From assembly GCF_025398335.1 (NCBI RefSeq), contig NZ_JAODOO010000017.1, positions 28,224 to 92,223 on the forward strand: a stretch of DNA of 64,000 bases, in the 5' to 3' direction. The stretch is from Clostridium sp. CX1. Lineage in GTDB: Bacteria > Bacillota > Clostridia > Clostridiales > Clostridiaceae. Below, piece after piece: positions 26,456-34,973 of the stretch. The first letter of the stretch is position 1. The number at the start of each line of letters is the position of its first letter. A program made the position numbers and the translations under genes. The notes under the pieces are model-generated. The model was not told where the DNA came from. It saw only the letters and a list, made by a program, of their open reading frames with translations, and did no database searches.

Positions 26456-27952
26456 TTACACCCCCCCTGAAGCTGCTTTCATAATATTTTCTTGGTTTGC
26501 ATTTTCTCTAGCAAATTCTCCAGTAATCCTTCCCTCATGCATAACAATAACTCTATCACTCATGCCTAGTATCTCTGGCATTTCAGAAGATATCATTATT
26601 ATTGCTGCACCATTAGAGACTAGCTCATTCATAACGTTGTAAACCTCTACCTTTGCCCCTACATCTATTCCTCTAGTAGGCTCATCAAAGATAAATATGT
26701 CTGCCTTTGTATTCAGCCACTTTGCTATAACAACCTTTTGCTGGTTTCCTCCACTTAACTGTCTTACTATAAACTTTTCTGACGGAGGATTTATATTTAG
26801 CTTTTTGATATTTTCTTTACATCTTTCTTTAGACTTTTTCATGTTCAATAGAAACCTAGATTTTATTTTATCGTATGAAGAAATGTTCATATTGAAGGAA
26901 ACAGTATTGCCAAGAATCAAACCTTGTCCCTTTCTGTCCTCCGTAAGAAATGCAATTCCTGATTTCATAGCATCCTCAGGAGACTTTATTCTTACTTTTC
27001 TACCATGAATATATACGTCACCTGAGTTTATCCGGTCTGCACCAAATATTGCTCTAGCAACCTCTGTTCTTCCTGCCCCTACAAGTCCTGCTAGACCTAA
27101 AATTTCCCCTCTTCTAACACTAAAGCTTATGCTCTCAAATACTCCTGTACTTTTCAAATTTTCAACTCTTAAAACTTCTTCTCCTAAGGTTGTGTTCACC
27201 TTTGGAAATTGATGCTCTAAATTTCTTCCAACCATTAGCTTAATTAACTCATCAGTAGTAACCTCACCAATAGGAAGAGTCTTTACCTTTTCTCCATCTC
27301 TCATTACGGTAACTCTATCGCATATCTCCATTATTTCATCAAGTCTATGGGATATAAATATTATAGCTATACCTTTACTTTTTAAATTTTTTACAGTTCT
27401 TAACAACTCTCTTACCTCTCTGTTACTTAAACTGGAGGTAGGCTCATCCATTATAAGAAGTTTTGTTTTAACACTAAGGGCTTTAGCAATTTCCACCATT
27501 TGCTGCTTTCCCATTCCCAATCTATCTATACCTATTCTAGGATCAATCTCCTGACCTAATTCTCTCAATAATTCTGAGGATCTTTTCCTCATTTCTTTTA
27601 TATTAAGCAATCCAGATCTACCATTATTCTTTAACTCTCTACCTAGAAATACGTTCTCTGCCACAGTAAGCTGTTTAACAATATTTAATTCTTGATAAAT
27701 AGCTGTTATACCTAATTCCATGGCATGCTTAGGTCCATTAATTTTAGTTTCTTTTCCCTCTATTAATATCTGTCCTTCATCATTTTTATGAGCTCCTGTT
27801 AAAATTTTAATTAATGTAGATTTACCTGCACCATTTTCCCCAACTAGTCCTAGTACCTCTCCTGGATATACATCTAAGTCTATGTCATTTAAGGCCCGTA
27901 CTCCCGGAAAAATCTTAGAAACACCTTTTAGCTCAATAAACGGTTTTTCCAT
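26456..27952 (-). CDS. Sugar ABC transporter ATPase (RbsA-like, two nucleotide-binding domains)
   Basis: A tandem ATPase of the RbsA/XylG type, 498 residues. The first domain has Walker A GENGAGKST near residue 36, a degenerate signature LGMGKQQMVEIAKAL near 145 and LLIMDEPTSSL. The second domain has a degenerate Walker A region GLVGAGRTEVARAIFG and signature LSGGNQQKVVIAKWL near 404 with FIFDEPTRGIDVGA. This asymmetry is normal for the family. It is the second gene of the importer set; a structured RNA lies between it and the binding protein gene upstream. Confidence 0.93.
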   Translation of the reverse strand: MEKPFIELKGVSKIFPGVRALNDIDLDVYPGEVLGLVGENGAGKSTLIKILTGAHKNDEGQILIEGKETKINGPKHAMELGITAIYQELNIVKQLTVAENVFLGRELKNNGRSGLLNIKEMRKRSSELLRELGQEIDPRIGIDRLGMGKQQMVEIAKALSVKTKLLIMDEPTSSLSNREVRELLRTVKNLKSKGIAIIFISHRLDEIMEICDRVTVMRDGEKVKTLPIGEVTTDELIKLMVGRNLEHQFPKVNTTLGEEVLRVENLKSTGVFESISFSVRRGEILGLAGLVGAGRTEVARAIFGADRINSGDVYIHGRKVRIKSPEDAMKSGIAFLTEDRKGQGLILGNTVSFNMNISSYDKIKSRFLLNMKKSKERCKENIKKLNINPPSEKFIVRQLSGGNQQKVVIAKWLNTKADIFIFDEPTRGIDVGAKVEVYNVMNELVSNGAAIIMISSEMPEILGMSDRVIVMHEGRITGEFARENANQENIMKAASGGV

Positions 27953-27997
27953 TATTCAAACCACCTCAATTTTTGTAAGCTATAAAACTTATTTGAT

Positions 27998-28065
27998 GGG
28001 CCCAACATAGTATTTTGATGCAATTTCATTTTGTAACTCCGTTGGAGTTTTTACTAGTTGGGCTC
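27998..28065 (-). promoter_or_regulatory. Intercistronic compound stem-loop between binding-protein and ATPase genes
   Basis: On the minus strand an outer stem (GAGCCCAACTAGTA with TACTATGTTGGGCCC, slight mismatches) encloses a smaller perfect hairpin AACTCC/GGAGTT. There is no strong U tract. It probably stabilises or caps the abundant binding-protein message and lowers expression of the genes downstream. Confidence 0.6.
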
Positions 28066-28120
28066 ATCTTTCAATTTAATTGCTTTGCTTTATAAAAGCT
28101 ATAATATGGCTATATTATTC

Positions 28121-29110
28121 TTATTTTTTCAAAATCTTATCTAAGTCTGCTTGAGCTTGGTCTACGTTTTCCTTTGATATTACACTTGTTCCAGTATCAA
28201 CTCTAACATCAACCTTTTCACCCTTTGCAGCCTTAACTGCAGTTTCAACACCTAGTTTTCCTATATTGTATGGACTTTGTGCAACTGATGCTGTAAGTTC
28301 TCCTGCTTTTATTGATTTTAAAGCATCTGGAGAACCGTCAAATCCTACTACAGCTACGTTAGCTTTATTAGCTTGCTTAAGAGCTCTTTCAGCACCTAAA
28401 GCCATCTCGTCATTTGAACAGAAAACGCCTTTTACATTAGGATGAGTTTGTAATAAGTTTTCCATTACGGACATAGCTTTGTTTCTATCACTATTTGCAG
28501 GTTGTACTTCTACTACTTTTACTCCAGCAGCTTCAAGTTCTGTCTTGGCACCGTTTACACGTTCATCATGAGTTGCATCACCTAATGCTCCCCTTATAAT
28601 AACTACTTCTGCTCCCTTTCCAATTTTATCAGCTAAGAATTTACCACCAAGTTTACCACCAGCTAAGTTTCCTGTTCCTACAAAAGATTTCTTCTTATCC
28701 CACTTTGCGTCAGTATCTATAAGTACAACAGGGATTTTAGCCTCATCAGCCTTATCAAAGGTAGCTAATGCTGCACTTGGTTGAGATGGTGCTACTACCA
28801 ATACGGATACTTTTTTAGTTATTTGGTCTTCCATAATAGATGTTTGTCCTGCTATATCCGTTTCATCATTTGGACCAAGCACCTTTACTTCTACTCCTAA
28901 AGCCTTACCAGCATCCATTGCTCCAGCCTGAACTATTTTCCAGTAGTCACTATTTAACGCTTTTAATACAACTGCTACATTAGTCTTTCCATCCTTACTG
29001 CCTGATGTCTGCTGACTGTTATCTGCTGCCTTATTTCCACAACCAGCAAAAGTTGATGATAATACCGCTGTAATAGCAAGTATTCCTAAAATTTTTCCAT
29101 ACCTCTTCAT
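28121..29110 (-). CDS. Sugar-binding lipoprotein (RbsB-like), probable inositol receptor
   Basis: Extracellular substrate receptor of the adjacent ABC importer, 329 residues. The signal peptide ends with the lipobox FAGC, giving a lipid-anchored cysteine near residue 23, followed by a polar linker. The type I periplasmic-binding fold is shown by VAVVLKALNSDYWKIVQAGA, DTDAKWDKK, FCSNDEMALGAERAL and VVGFDGSPDALKSI. It is first in the cluster, directly divergent from the AraC-type regulator. Ribose-type and inositol-type receptors look alike; inositol is inferred from context. Confidence 0.9.
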   Translation of the reverse strand: MKRYGKILGILAITAVLSSTFAGCGNKAADNSQQTSGSKDGKTNVAVVLKALNSDYWKIVQAGAMDAGKALGVEVKVLGPNDETDIAGQTSIMEDQITKKVSVLVVAPSQPSAALATFDKADEAKIPVVLIDTDAKWDKKKSFVGTGNLAGGKLGGKFLADKIGKGAEVVIIRGALGDATHDERVNGAKTELEAAGVKVVEVQPANSDRNKAMSVMENLLQTHPNVKGVFCSNDEMALGAERALKQANKANVAVVGFDGSPDALKSIKAGELTASVAQSPYNIGKLGVETAVKAAKGEKVDVRVDTGTSVISKENVDQAQADLDKILKK

Positions 29111-29560
29111 TAAAATTCCCCCTTATTTAATTAAGTTTCAATTTATAAATGCAATTTATAAGCTGTACTACCCTCCTCCTATCGAAACTATATATTAATT
29201 TATGTGAAAGATATTTAGTACAACCGTAGAAAAACGCCATTTTTTCCCTCTGCATGTTTATAATAATTCATTTTTTTAAAGCTTCAAACTTTTACTTTTA
29301 ATTTTTTCTTTGTTTTTTGAATAAAATAATAATACAAATACCGTTCCATTATTTAACTTTTCTGATATAATTATTCTATCAATGTATAGTTTATTATTAT
29401 TACTTTTATTTTTGAGACAGACATTCTTTAACTTTCCCAATTACTATGTACATAGATATAAATCTATTACTTTTATTTATGACTTTTTATTTAAAAATGA
29501 ATAGGGTATGTCTATAAATTAGTCCTAAATATAAATAATACTTAGGAAAGGAAAGAGATA
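29111..29560. other. Divergent regulatory region of the inositol cluster and its regulator
   Basis: About 450 AT-rich bases between the binding-protein gene and the AraC-type regulator. It must hold the two promoters and the regulator's binding sites. Two near-copies of TTACTTTTATTT occur near 29399 and 29468. I could not assign confident -35/-10 pairs. An internal G-rich stretch on the minus strand (AGGAGGAGGG near 29180) resembles a ribosome binding site but has no ORF after it. Confidence 0.5.
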
Positions 29561-31903
29561 ATGAAAGGTTTTTTAATAAATAAAAAGATTAATTTAAAAA
29601 GTACCTTTATAAAACTAATCCTATCTTACATAATACTTACTTCGCTGATACTTTCTATAACAACCACAGTTCTATATAATAGCTATAAAAATCAACTAAT
29701 AGAAAACTCCATAGGAAGTTCTGAAAAAACACTAAATCAAGCTATTTATTATACAGACTACATATTAAATTGGTCCAAGCTGTTTTTATATCAGTTATAC
29801 CTAAACGAAGATATATATAGCCTAATGTATTACGGTAAAAATAATTATTATAGTTCCAACGAAAATTCGAAGATACTTCAATTGAATTTTCCTTTACCAT
29901 CTATTCATTCAGTCTATGTCTACAATAATAATAGTGGAAAGGTCTATAGCTCTATAAGTGAAACTGTAGACATCAACAACTTTTATGATAAGGGTCTTTT
30001 ACCCCTTATCAGTGATTCTCCTGACGGCTTTAGTACAGGTTTAACTCCAAGAAAAGTAAGCTTTTTATCTAAGGACAACTTGAAATATGATAGAAATATT
30101 CTTTCTATCACATTTTCTAATACTAAGAATTCTAAAAATAACTTGCCGGATGGAGCTATAATTTTAAATTTATCTGTAGATGAAATTGAAAAATACTTTA
30201 AAACTATTTCTAAGGATAAGTGTGATATATTCGCTATTGATAACACTGGAAATATAATTTTCCACTCAAATTCAAGTATGTTTCTTAAAAATGTTTCATC
30301 CCTTGAATACGTAAAAACTATACTTAATGAACATAATTCTAAAGGTAGTTTTTTATCAGACATAAATGGTGAGCCTTGTGTAATATCTTATAATTCTTCA
30401 GATAAACTTGGTTTAAAGCTTATAGCAGTAGCTCCATATCATACGTTACTAGGAAGTATGGAGGAAATGAATCATCTAATGTTAATAATCTTTATAAGCT
30501 TGCTTTTTATAGGTATTATAGTTTCCTACTTCATATCTAAAAAAATATATTCGCCTATAGGGAGAATTGTAAAAGATGTTGAAAATAAAATTATAAAACA
30601 TAATCTGATAGGCGAAATACAATCAAATGAATTCGATTTTTTATCTTTAGCTATAGATTCAGTATTTAATGAGAATATTTCCTTAAAAAAACTTTCCTTT
30701 GAGGATAGAAAATTTTTAAGAAATCGGTTAATAGAAAGTCTCTTACTAAATAATTTAACAAATTTCAAAGACATAAAAGAAAGGTTAGATGAATTAAGTA
30801 TTAAAGTATCAGAAGGAACTAATTTAGTTATCTTATTTAAGATTGATCAAATTTCTGAGTTTTACTCTAAATATTCCCATGAAGACAGAAAACTTCTAAG
30901 GTTTGGAATATGCAACATATGTCAGGATGTTTCTTCAAAGGCTTATAATAGTGAATGTATATCCATAGGTAAAAAACATATTTCTCTTATTTTAAACACA
31001 TCAGACAGAGGAAGTCTTGACAATTTAGACTTAGTTGAAAATCTTATAAAAGAAATTCAGAACTACGTTATGTTGTTTTATAATATTTCTCTATCTGCTG
31101 CTATAGGATGTTGTGCTGATAATTTATACAAAATATCTACTTCTTATGAAGTTGCTATGAACTATTTAAATTACACATTAAAATTTGGCTCAGGCTCTAT
31201 ATTAAATTATGATAAAATCATCCTAAACTTAAATAGTGAGTATCAGTATCCAGATGAGATTGAAAACGCTTTATTTAGTGCAGTTAAGCTAGCAAATATA
31301 AAAAACATGGAAAAGGAACTGGACAGAATACTAGAAAAAATAAGTTCTTACTCTTACAGCAATATGCTCCTTGGAATATCTCAATTAGCATTACATTCAA
31401 AAAAACTAATTGATACTTTGTACAACATTAATAATGAGAGTTCAAACATTAACCTTAAAAGTTTCTTAAACAATTTAGATAAACTAGAAACCTTTACCGA
31501 GGTAAAAAGCTGGTTTATTGATTTATATACAAGTTCTATTACTCAATTAGATGAGAAAAAATCAAACAAAAAAAATGATATTATAAAAAATACCATAGCT
31601 TATATAAACGAAAATTATAATAACCCAAATTTATCTGTAGATATTATATCCGACTATGTAAATATCTCATCTAGCTATCTAAGAGCAATATTTAAGACTA
31701 CAGAGAATAAATCTTTATCTACTTATATATCTGAGTTGAGATTTAACAAGGCAAAGGTTTTACTTGAAACAACTAGCCTAACAGTTTCTGAAATATCTAC
31801 TGAAGTTGGTTTTAGTAATAGTAATTATTTTTATACTGCATTTAAGAAAAAATATGGTATTTCGCCTAATCAGTATAGAAACACCTTCAAAATCCGGGGC
31901 TAG
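29561..31903 (+). CDS. Membrane-anchored AraC-family regulator with extracellular sensor region
   Basis: A 780-residue transcription factor. A membrane segment near residues 15-36 is followed by a roughly 270-residue extracellular sensor region, a second membrane segment near 307-328, a cytoplasmic linker and GGDEF-like degenerate domain (around 400-560), and a C-terminal pair of helix-turn-helix motifs (LSVDIISDYVNISSSYLRAIF, then VSEISTEVGFSNSNYFYTAFKKKYG with the AraC signature). This YesN-type architecture links outside ligands directly to DNA binding. It diverges from the inositol importer, so it is the likely activator of that cluster. AGGAAAGGAAAGAG precedes the ATG. Confidence 0.88.
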   Translation: MKGFLINKKINLKSTFIKLILSYIILTSLILSITTTVLYNSYKNQLIENSIGSSEKTLNQAIYYTDYILNWSKLFLYQLYLNEDIYSLMYYGKNNYYSSNENSKILQLNFPLPSIHSVYVYNNNSGKVYSSISETVDINNFYDKGLLPLISDSPDGFSTGLTPRKVSFLSKDNLKYDRNILSITFSNTKNSKNNLPDGAIILNLSVDEIEKYFKTISKDKCDIFAIDNTGNIIFHSNSSMFLKNVSSLEYVKTILNEHNSKGSFLSDINGEPCVISYNSSDKLGLKLIAVAPYHTLLGSMEEMNHLMLIIFISLLFIGIIVSYFISKKIYSPIGRIVKDVENKIIKHNLIGEIQSNEFDFLSLAIDSVFNENISLKKLSFEDRKFLRNRLIESLLLNNLTNFKDIKERLDELSIKVSEGTNLVILFKIDQISEFYSKYSHEDRKLLRFGICNICQDVSSKAYNSECISIGKKHISLILNTSDRGSLDNLDLVENLIKEIQNYVMLFYNISLSAAIGCCADNLYKISTSYEVAMNYLNYTLKFGSGSILNYDKIILNLNSEYQYPDEIENALFSAVKLANIKNMEKELDRILEKISSYSYSNMLLGISQLALHSKKLIDTLYNINNESSNINLKSFLNNLDKLETFTEVKSWFIDLYTSSITQLDEKKSNKKNDIIKNTIAYINENYNNPNLSVDIISDYVNISSSYLRAIFKTTENKSLSTYISELRFNKAKVLLETTSLTVSEISTEVGFSNSNYFYTAFKKKYGISPNQYRNTFKIRG

Positions 31904-31997
31904 AAAACTTTTCGCACTAGCCATTTATTATATGTTATTTTTTCATTAATAATAAATAAAGGGTATATAGAACTTTTATACTATGGAGGGATAGTAA

Positions 31998-32960
31998 TTG
32001 AAAACTATAGGAGTTTTAACAAGTGGTGGAGATGCACCAGGAATGAATGCGGCTATAAGAGCCGTTGTAAAAGCTGCAGCTTACAATAACATTAAGGTAA
32101 TAGGTATAGAAAGGGGTTATAAGGGATTAATTAATGGGGAATTTAAACATTTAACTCCTTCAGTAGTTGAGGATATTATTGATAAAGGAGGAACTATCCT
32201 CAAAACGGCAAGGTCCCAGGAGTTTATGACAGATGACGGCCAAAAAAAGGCACTAAATGTTTTAGATATACTTGGAATAGAAGGTTTGATAGTTATAGGG
32301 GGCGAAGGCTCCTTCAAAGGCGCGTCAAAATTAAACAGATTAGGCGTTAAAATAGTAGCTATACCTGCAACAATAGATAACGACTTAGGTTATACAGACT
32401 ATTCAATTGGTTTTGATACCACATTAAATATAGTTATAGACTGTATAAGTAAAGTACGAGATACTACTATCTCCCATGAAAAGGCTACTATTATTGAAGT
32501 TATGGGAAGATATTGCGGAGATATAGCCCTATATGCTGGGATAGCAGGAGGCGCTAAAATTACACTTATACCAGAAAAGGGAATAGAAGTTAACTCAGTT
32601 TGCCAAAAACTCCTTGAGGATAAAGCTAAGGGAAATCTAAATAATATTATTATACTAGCTGAAAATTTGTATGATCCATTGCAACTAAAAAAAGAGATAG
32701 AGGAAAAAACAGGAATTAATACAAGAGTTACAATGCTCGGCTTTATACAAAGGGGTGGTAGCCCTTCTGCCTTTGATAGAATACTTGCTAGTAGAATGGG
32801 TGCAAAATCCATAACTTTATTAGTAAAAGAGAGCACCTCAAAGGCAATTGGTATCAGAGGAAATTTCATGATTGATGTAGATATTGATGATGCTATAGCT
32901 TCCAAAAAAGAATTAAATGTTGAGTGCTATGAACTTTTAAAGGAATTCTCTATAATTTAA
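31998..32960 (+). CDS. 6-phosphofructokinase paralogue with altered active-site residues
   Basis: An ATP-type PfkA-family kinase of 320 residues that aligns with E. coli PfkA without gaps at the key positions. Conserved: GGDAPGMN, T125/D127 in TIDND, E222, R243 and R252. Changed: D103 to E (GGEGS, magnesium/ATP site), R162 to K and H249 to F (both fructose-6-phosphate contacts). The start is TTG at 31998 with GGAGGG seven bases before. It follows the AraC regulator by 94 bases. It may recycle fructose-6-phosphate made by the transketolase route, or phosphorylate another ketose; both are inferences. Confidence 0.85.
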   Translation: MKTIGVLTSGGDAPGMNAAIRAVVKAAAYNNIKVIGIERGYKGLINGEFKHLTPSVVEDIIDKGGTILKTARSQEFMTDDGQKKALNVLDILGIEGLIVIGGEGSFKGASKLNRLGVKIVAIPATIDNDLGYTDYSIGFDTTLNIVIDCISKVRDTTISHEKATIIEVMGRYCGDIALYAGIAGGAKITLIPEKGIEVNSVCQKLLEDKAKGNLNNIIILAENLYDPLQLKKEIEEKTGINTRVTMLGFIQRGGSPSAFDRILASRMGAKSITLLVKESTSKAIGIRGNFMIDVDIDDAIASKKELNVECYELLKEFSII

Positions 32961-32980
32961 GATTTTTAATAGTAAAAAAA

Positions 32981-33019
32981 GCTGTAAGAAGAAATCTATC
33001 TAGATTATCTTCTTACAGC
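32981..33019 (-). terminator. Terminator of the amino-acid permease gene
   Basis: A 12-pair stem GCTGTAAGAAGA/TCTTCTTACAGC followed on the minus strand by seven Ts. It may also stop plus-strand transcription from the kinase gene, but that side lacks a T run. Confidence 0.85.
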
Positions 33020-33034
33020 CTCACTTATCTAAAA

Positions 33035-34372
33035 TTAAGCTATATCTTCATCAGACTTTATAAACTTATCTTTTCTTGATTTATAAACTGGGTATCCTAT
33101 TAAAGTAGCTACAAGTCCTAATCCTGCATTCATAGGTTGAGTGAATAGAGTGTTTAATATTATATATAAACCTCCTATTATAGCTATAGCTGGTATTACA
33201 GGATATAGAGGAACTTTATATGGTCTGTGTAATTCTGGTCTGTTCTTTCTAAGAGTAAATACAGCACAGAATGTCATAACATAGAATATCCAAATTACGA
33301 ATATTAATAAGTCTGTTAACTGGTCAAACTTACCTGAGAATATTAATAGTATTGAGATAACACCTATTAATATACCACTGTTTATTGGAGTTTTGAAAGT
33401 TGGGTGTAATTTTCCTAACCAGTTACTGAATGGTAGTTTATTTTCAACTGCCATAGCATATGGAATTCTCATTCCTGTCATTATATATCCGTTTAATGAT
33501 CCAAATATTGAGATTAGAATACCTATAGTAATAATCTTTCCACCACCTGGTCCGAATATTACTGATGCTACGTCTGCAGCTGGTGTCTTAGTTGCAGCTA
33601 GTGTTGTTGCTGGTAATACGAATAGATAAGCAACGTTTATTAATAGGTAAATTGCCATAACTACTGATATACCACCAATGATTGCCTTAGGTAAATCTTT
33701 ACCTGGGTTTTTCATTTCTCCTGCTATAGCTCCAACGTTTATCCATCCATCATAAGCGAACATTGTAGCTACAAGTGCTGATCCAAGACTTGTACCTATC
33801 GGATGATCAGCAGCAGTCATTGGGAATAATCTTACTACTCCACCATCACCTTTTGTTAAACCAACTAATATTATTGCAAATAAAGGTACTAACTTAGCAA
33901 CAGTTGCAACAGTTTGGATAGCTCCACCTGTTTTTGATCCTAATGAGTTCATGCATATTAAGAATATAGTAGTTATAATTGCTATTGGAATTATCATTCC
34001 GTCGCCTAATGCTAATAATGAAACTGCTTGTGTTGCAAATATTATTCCAAGAGCTGCGATATTTGCTGGGAAATATATTACTGTCTGAGCCCAACCTAAA
34101 AGATATCCCCAAACATCTCCGTATGTCTCATTTAAGTAAGCTACCATACCACCTGTTTTTGGAATTGCAGCAGATACTTCAGCTGCTGTAAGTCCACCAG
34201 CTACGGATATTATTCCGCCTAGAACCCACGCCATCATACCTAGTCCTGGTGCGCCTGTCGCAGTAAATACAGCTGTAGGCTTAAAGAATACTCCTCCACC
34301 TATAACCATACCGATAACGATTGCAAGGGCGGGTACGAGACCGATTTCTTTTTTTAATTCATTTTTGCTCAT
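33035..34372 (-). CDS. APC-family amino-acid permease (serine/threonine exchanger-like)
   Basis: A 12-segment membrane transporter of the amino acid-polyamine-organocation superfamily, 445 residues. The substrate-backbone motif IGMVIGGGVFF lies in the first helix, with PKTGGMVAYLNETYG and YDGWINVGAIAGEMKNPGKDLP further on, typical of LAT/SteT-type exchangers. An upstream in-frame start at 34438 lacks a ribosome binding site; the ATG at 34372 has GGGAGGTAA and begins with a polar MSKNELKKEIGL before the first helix. It is a single gene. The amino acid carried cannot be told from sequence. Confidence 0.9.
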   Translation of the reverse strand: MSKNELKKEIGLVPALAIVIGMVIGGGVFFKPTAVFTATGAPGLGMMAWVLGGIISVAGGLTAAEVSAAIPKTGGMVAYLNETYGDVWGYLLGWAQTVIYFPANIAALGIIFATQAVSLLALGDGMIIPIAIITTIFLICMNSLGSKTGGAIQTVATVAKLVPLFAIILVGLTKGDGGVVRLFPMTAADHPIGTSLGSALVATMFAYDGWINVGAIAGEMKNPGKDLPKAIIGGISVVMAIYLLINVAYLFVLPATTLAATKTPAADVASVIFGPGGGKIITIGILISIFGSLNGYIMTGMRIPYAMAVENKLPFSNWLGKLHPTFKTPINSGILIGVISILLIFSGKFDQLTDLLIFVIWIFYVMTFCAVFTLRKNRPELHRPYKVPLYPVIPAIAIIGGLYIILNTLFTQPMNAGLGLVATLIGYPVYKSRKDKFIKSDEDIA

Positions 34373-34973
34373 TATACGATTTACCTCCCTACAAAAATTT
34401 TTTATTAAATATATTTTATTTCGATAAAATCTTAACATGTTTTACAGTTTAAATCAAGTGTAATTTTCGCAATAATTTTATTTTTATACCTAATTGTTGT
34501 ATTAATCATCATAATTCTGATATCATAAGTATGAAATTACAAGTATAAAGTCGTTTTGCGAAGCGAAAAAACTCGAATATTGTAACTTTTTAAATATAAA
34601 ATTTAAACCAAACATTGTTTTTATTAAAACTATTTTTAAATATGAATTCAATTATTCACAACGGTTTTTGTATTGTAATATAGATTATTAAAGTTTCTCT
34701 TTAGAAAATCATTATTTTAACAAAGCTAGCATAATTTTATTAGGTTTTATTGAGATTTTGTAAAAAATTATTAGAATATTGCTTAGCTATTAATAGACTT
34801 TCCCTAATAACCTTATTGTTATGCCATATAAATATAATTTTATTTCTAAAAATTGAATTTATCACAATCTATTTTTTTCAGCACAATTATTTTTTTTAAT
34901 AAGCGTAAAATATTGAAGACTTTTTAGTCAAATATAGTTTCATTTATTTTAATAAACTTTTATTTATAAATTT
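34373..34973. other. 600-base AT-rich intergenic region
   Basis: Lies upstream of the permease and downstream of the DUF523 gene. It contains a small hairpin around 34550-34570 (TTTTGCG/CGAAAA). I see no small ORF with a ribosome binding site, T-box or riboswitch core. The permease promoter must lie here. Confidence 0.4.

Noticed and set aside
13751..29110. Classical inositol lower pathway genes (iolC, iolJ, iolA)
   Set aside because: I read every gene in and around the cluster; none has the kinase, class II aldolase or methylmalonate-semialdehyde dehydrogenase motifs.
29983..30363. 126-codon minus-strand ORF
   Set aside because: Antisense shadow inside the sensor domain of the AraC regulator; no ribosome binding site.
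32399..32905. 168-codon minus-strand ORF
   Set aside because: Complement of the well-supported PFK paralogue; composition reflects reverse reading only.
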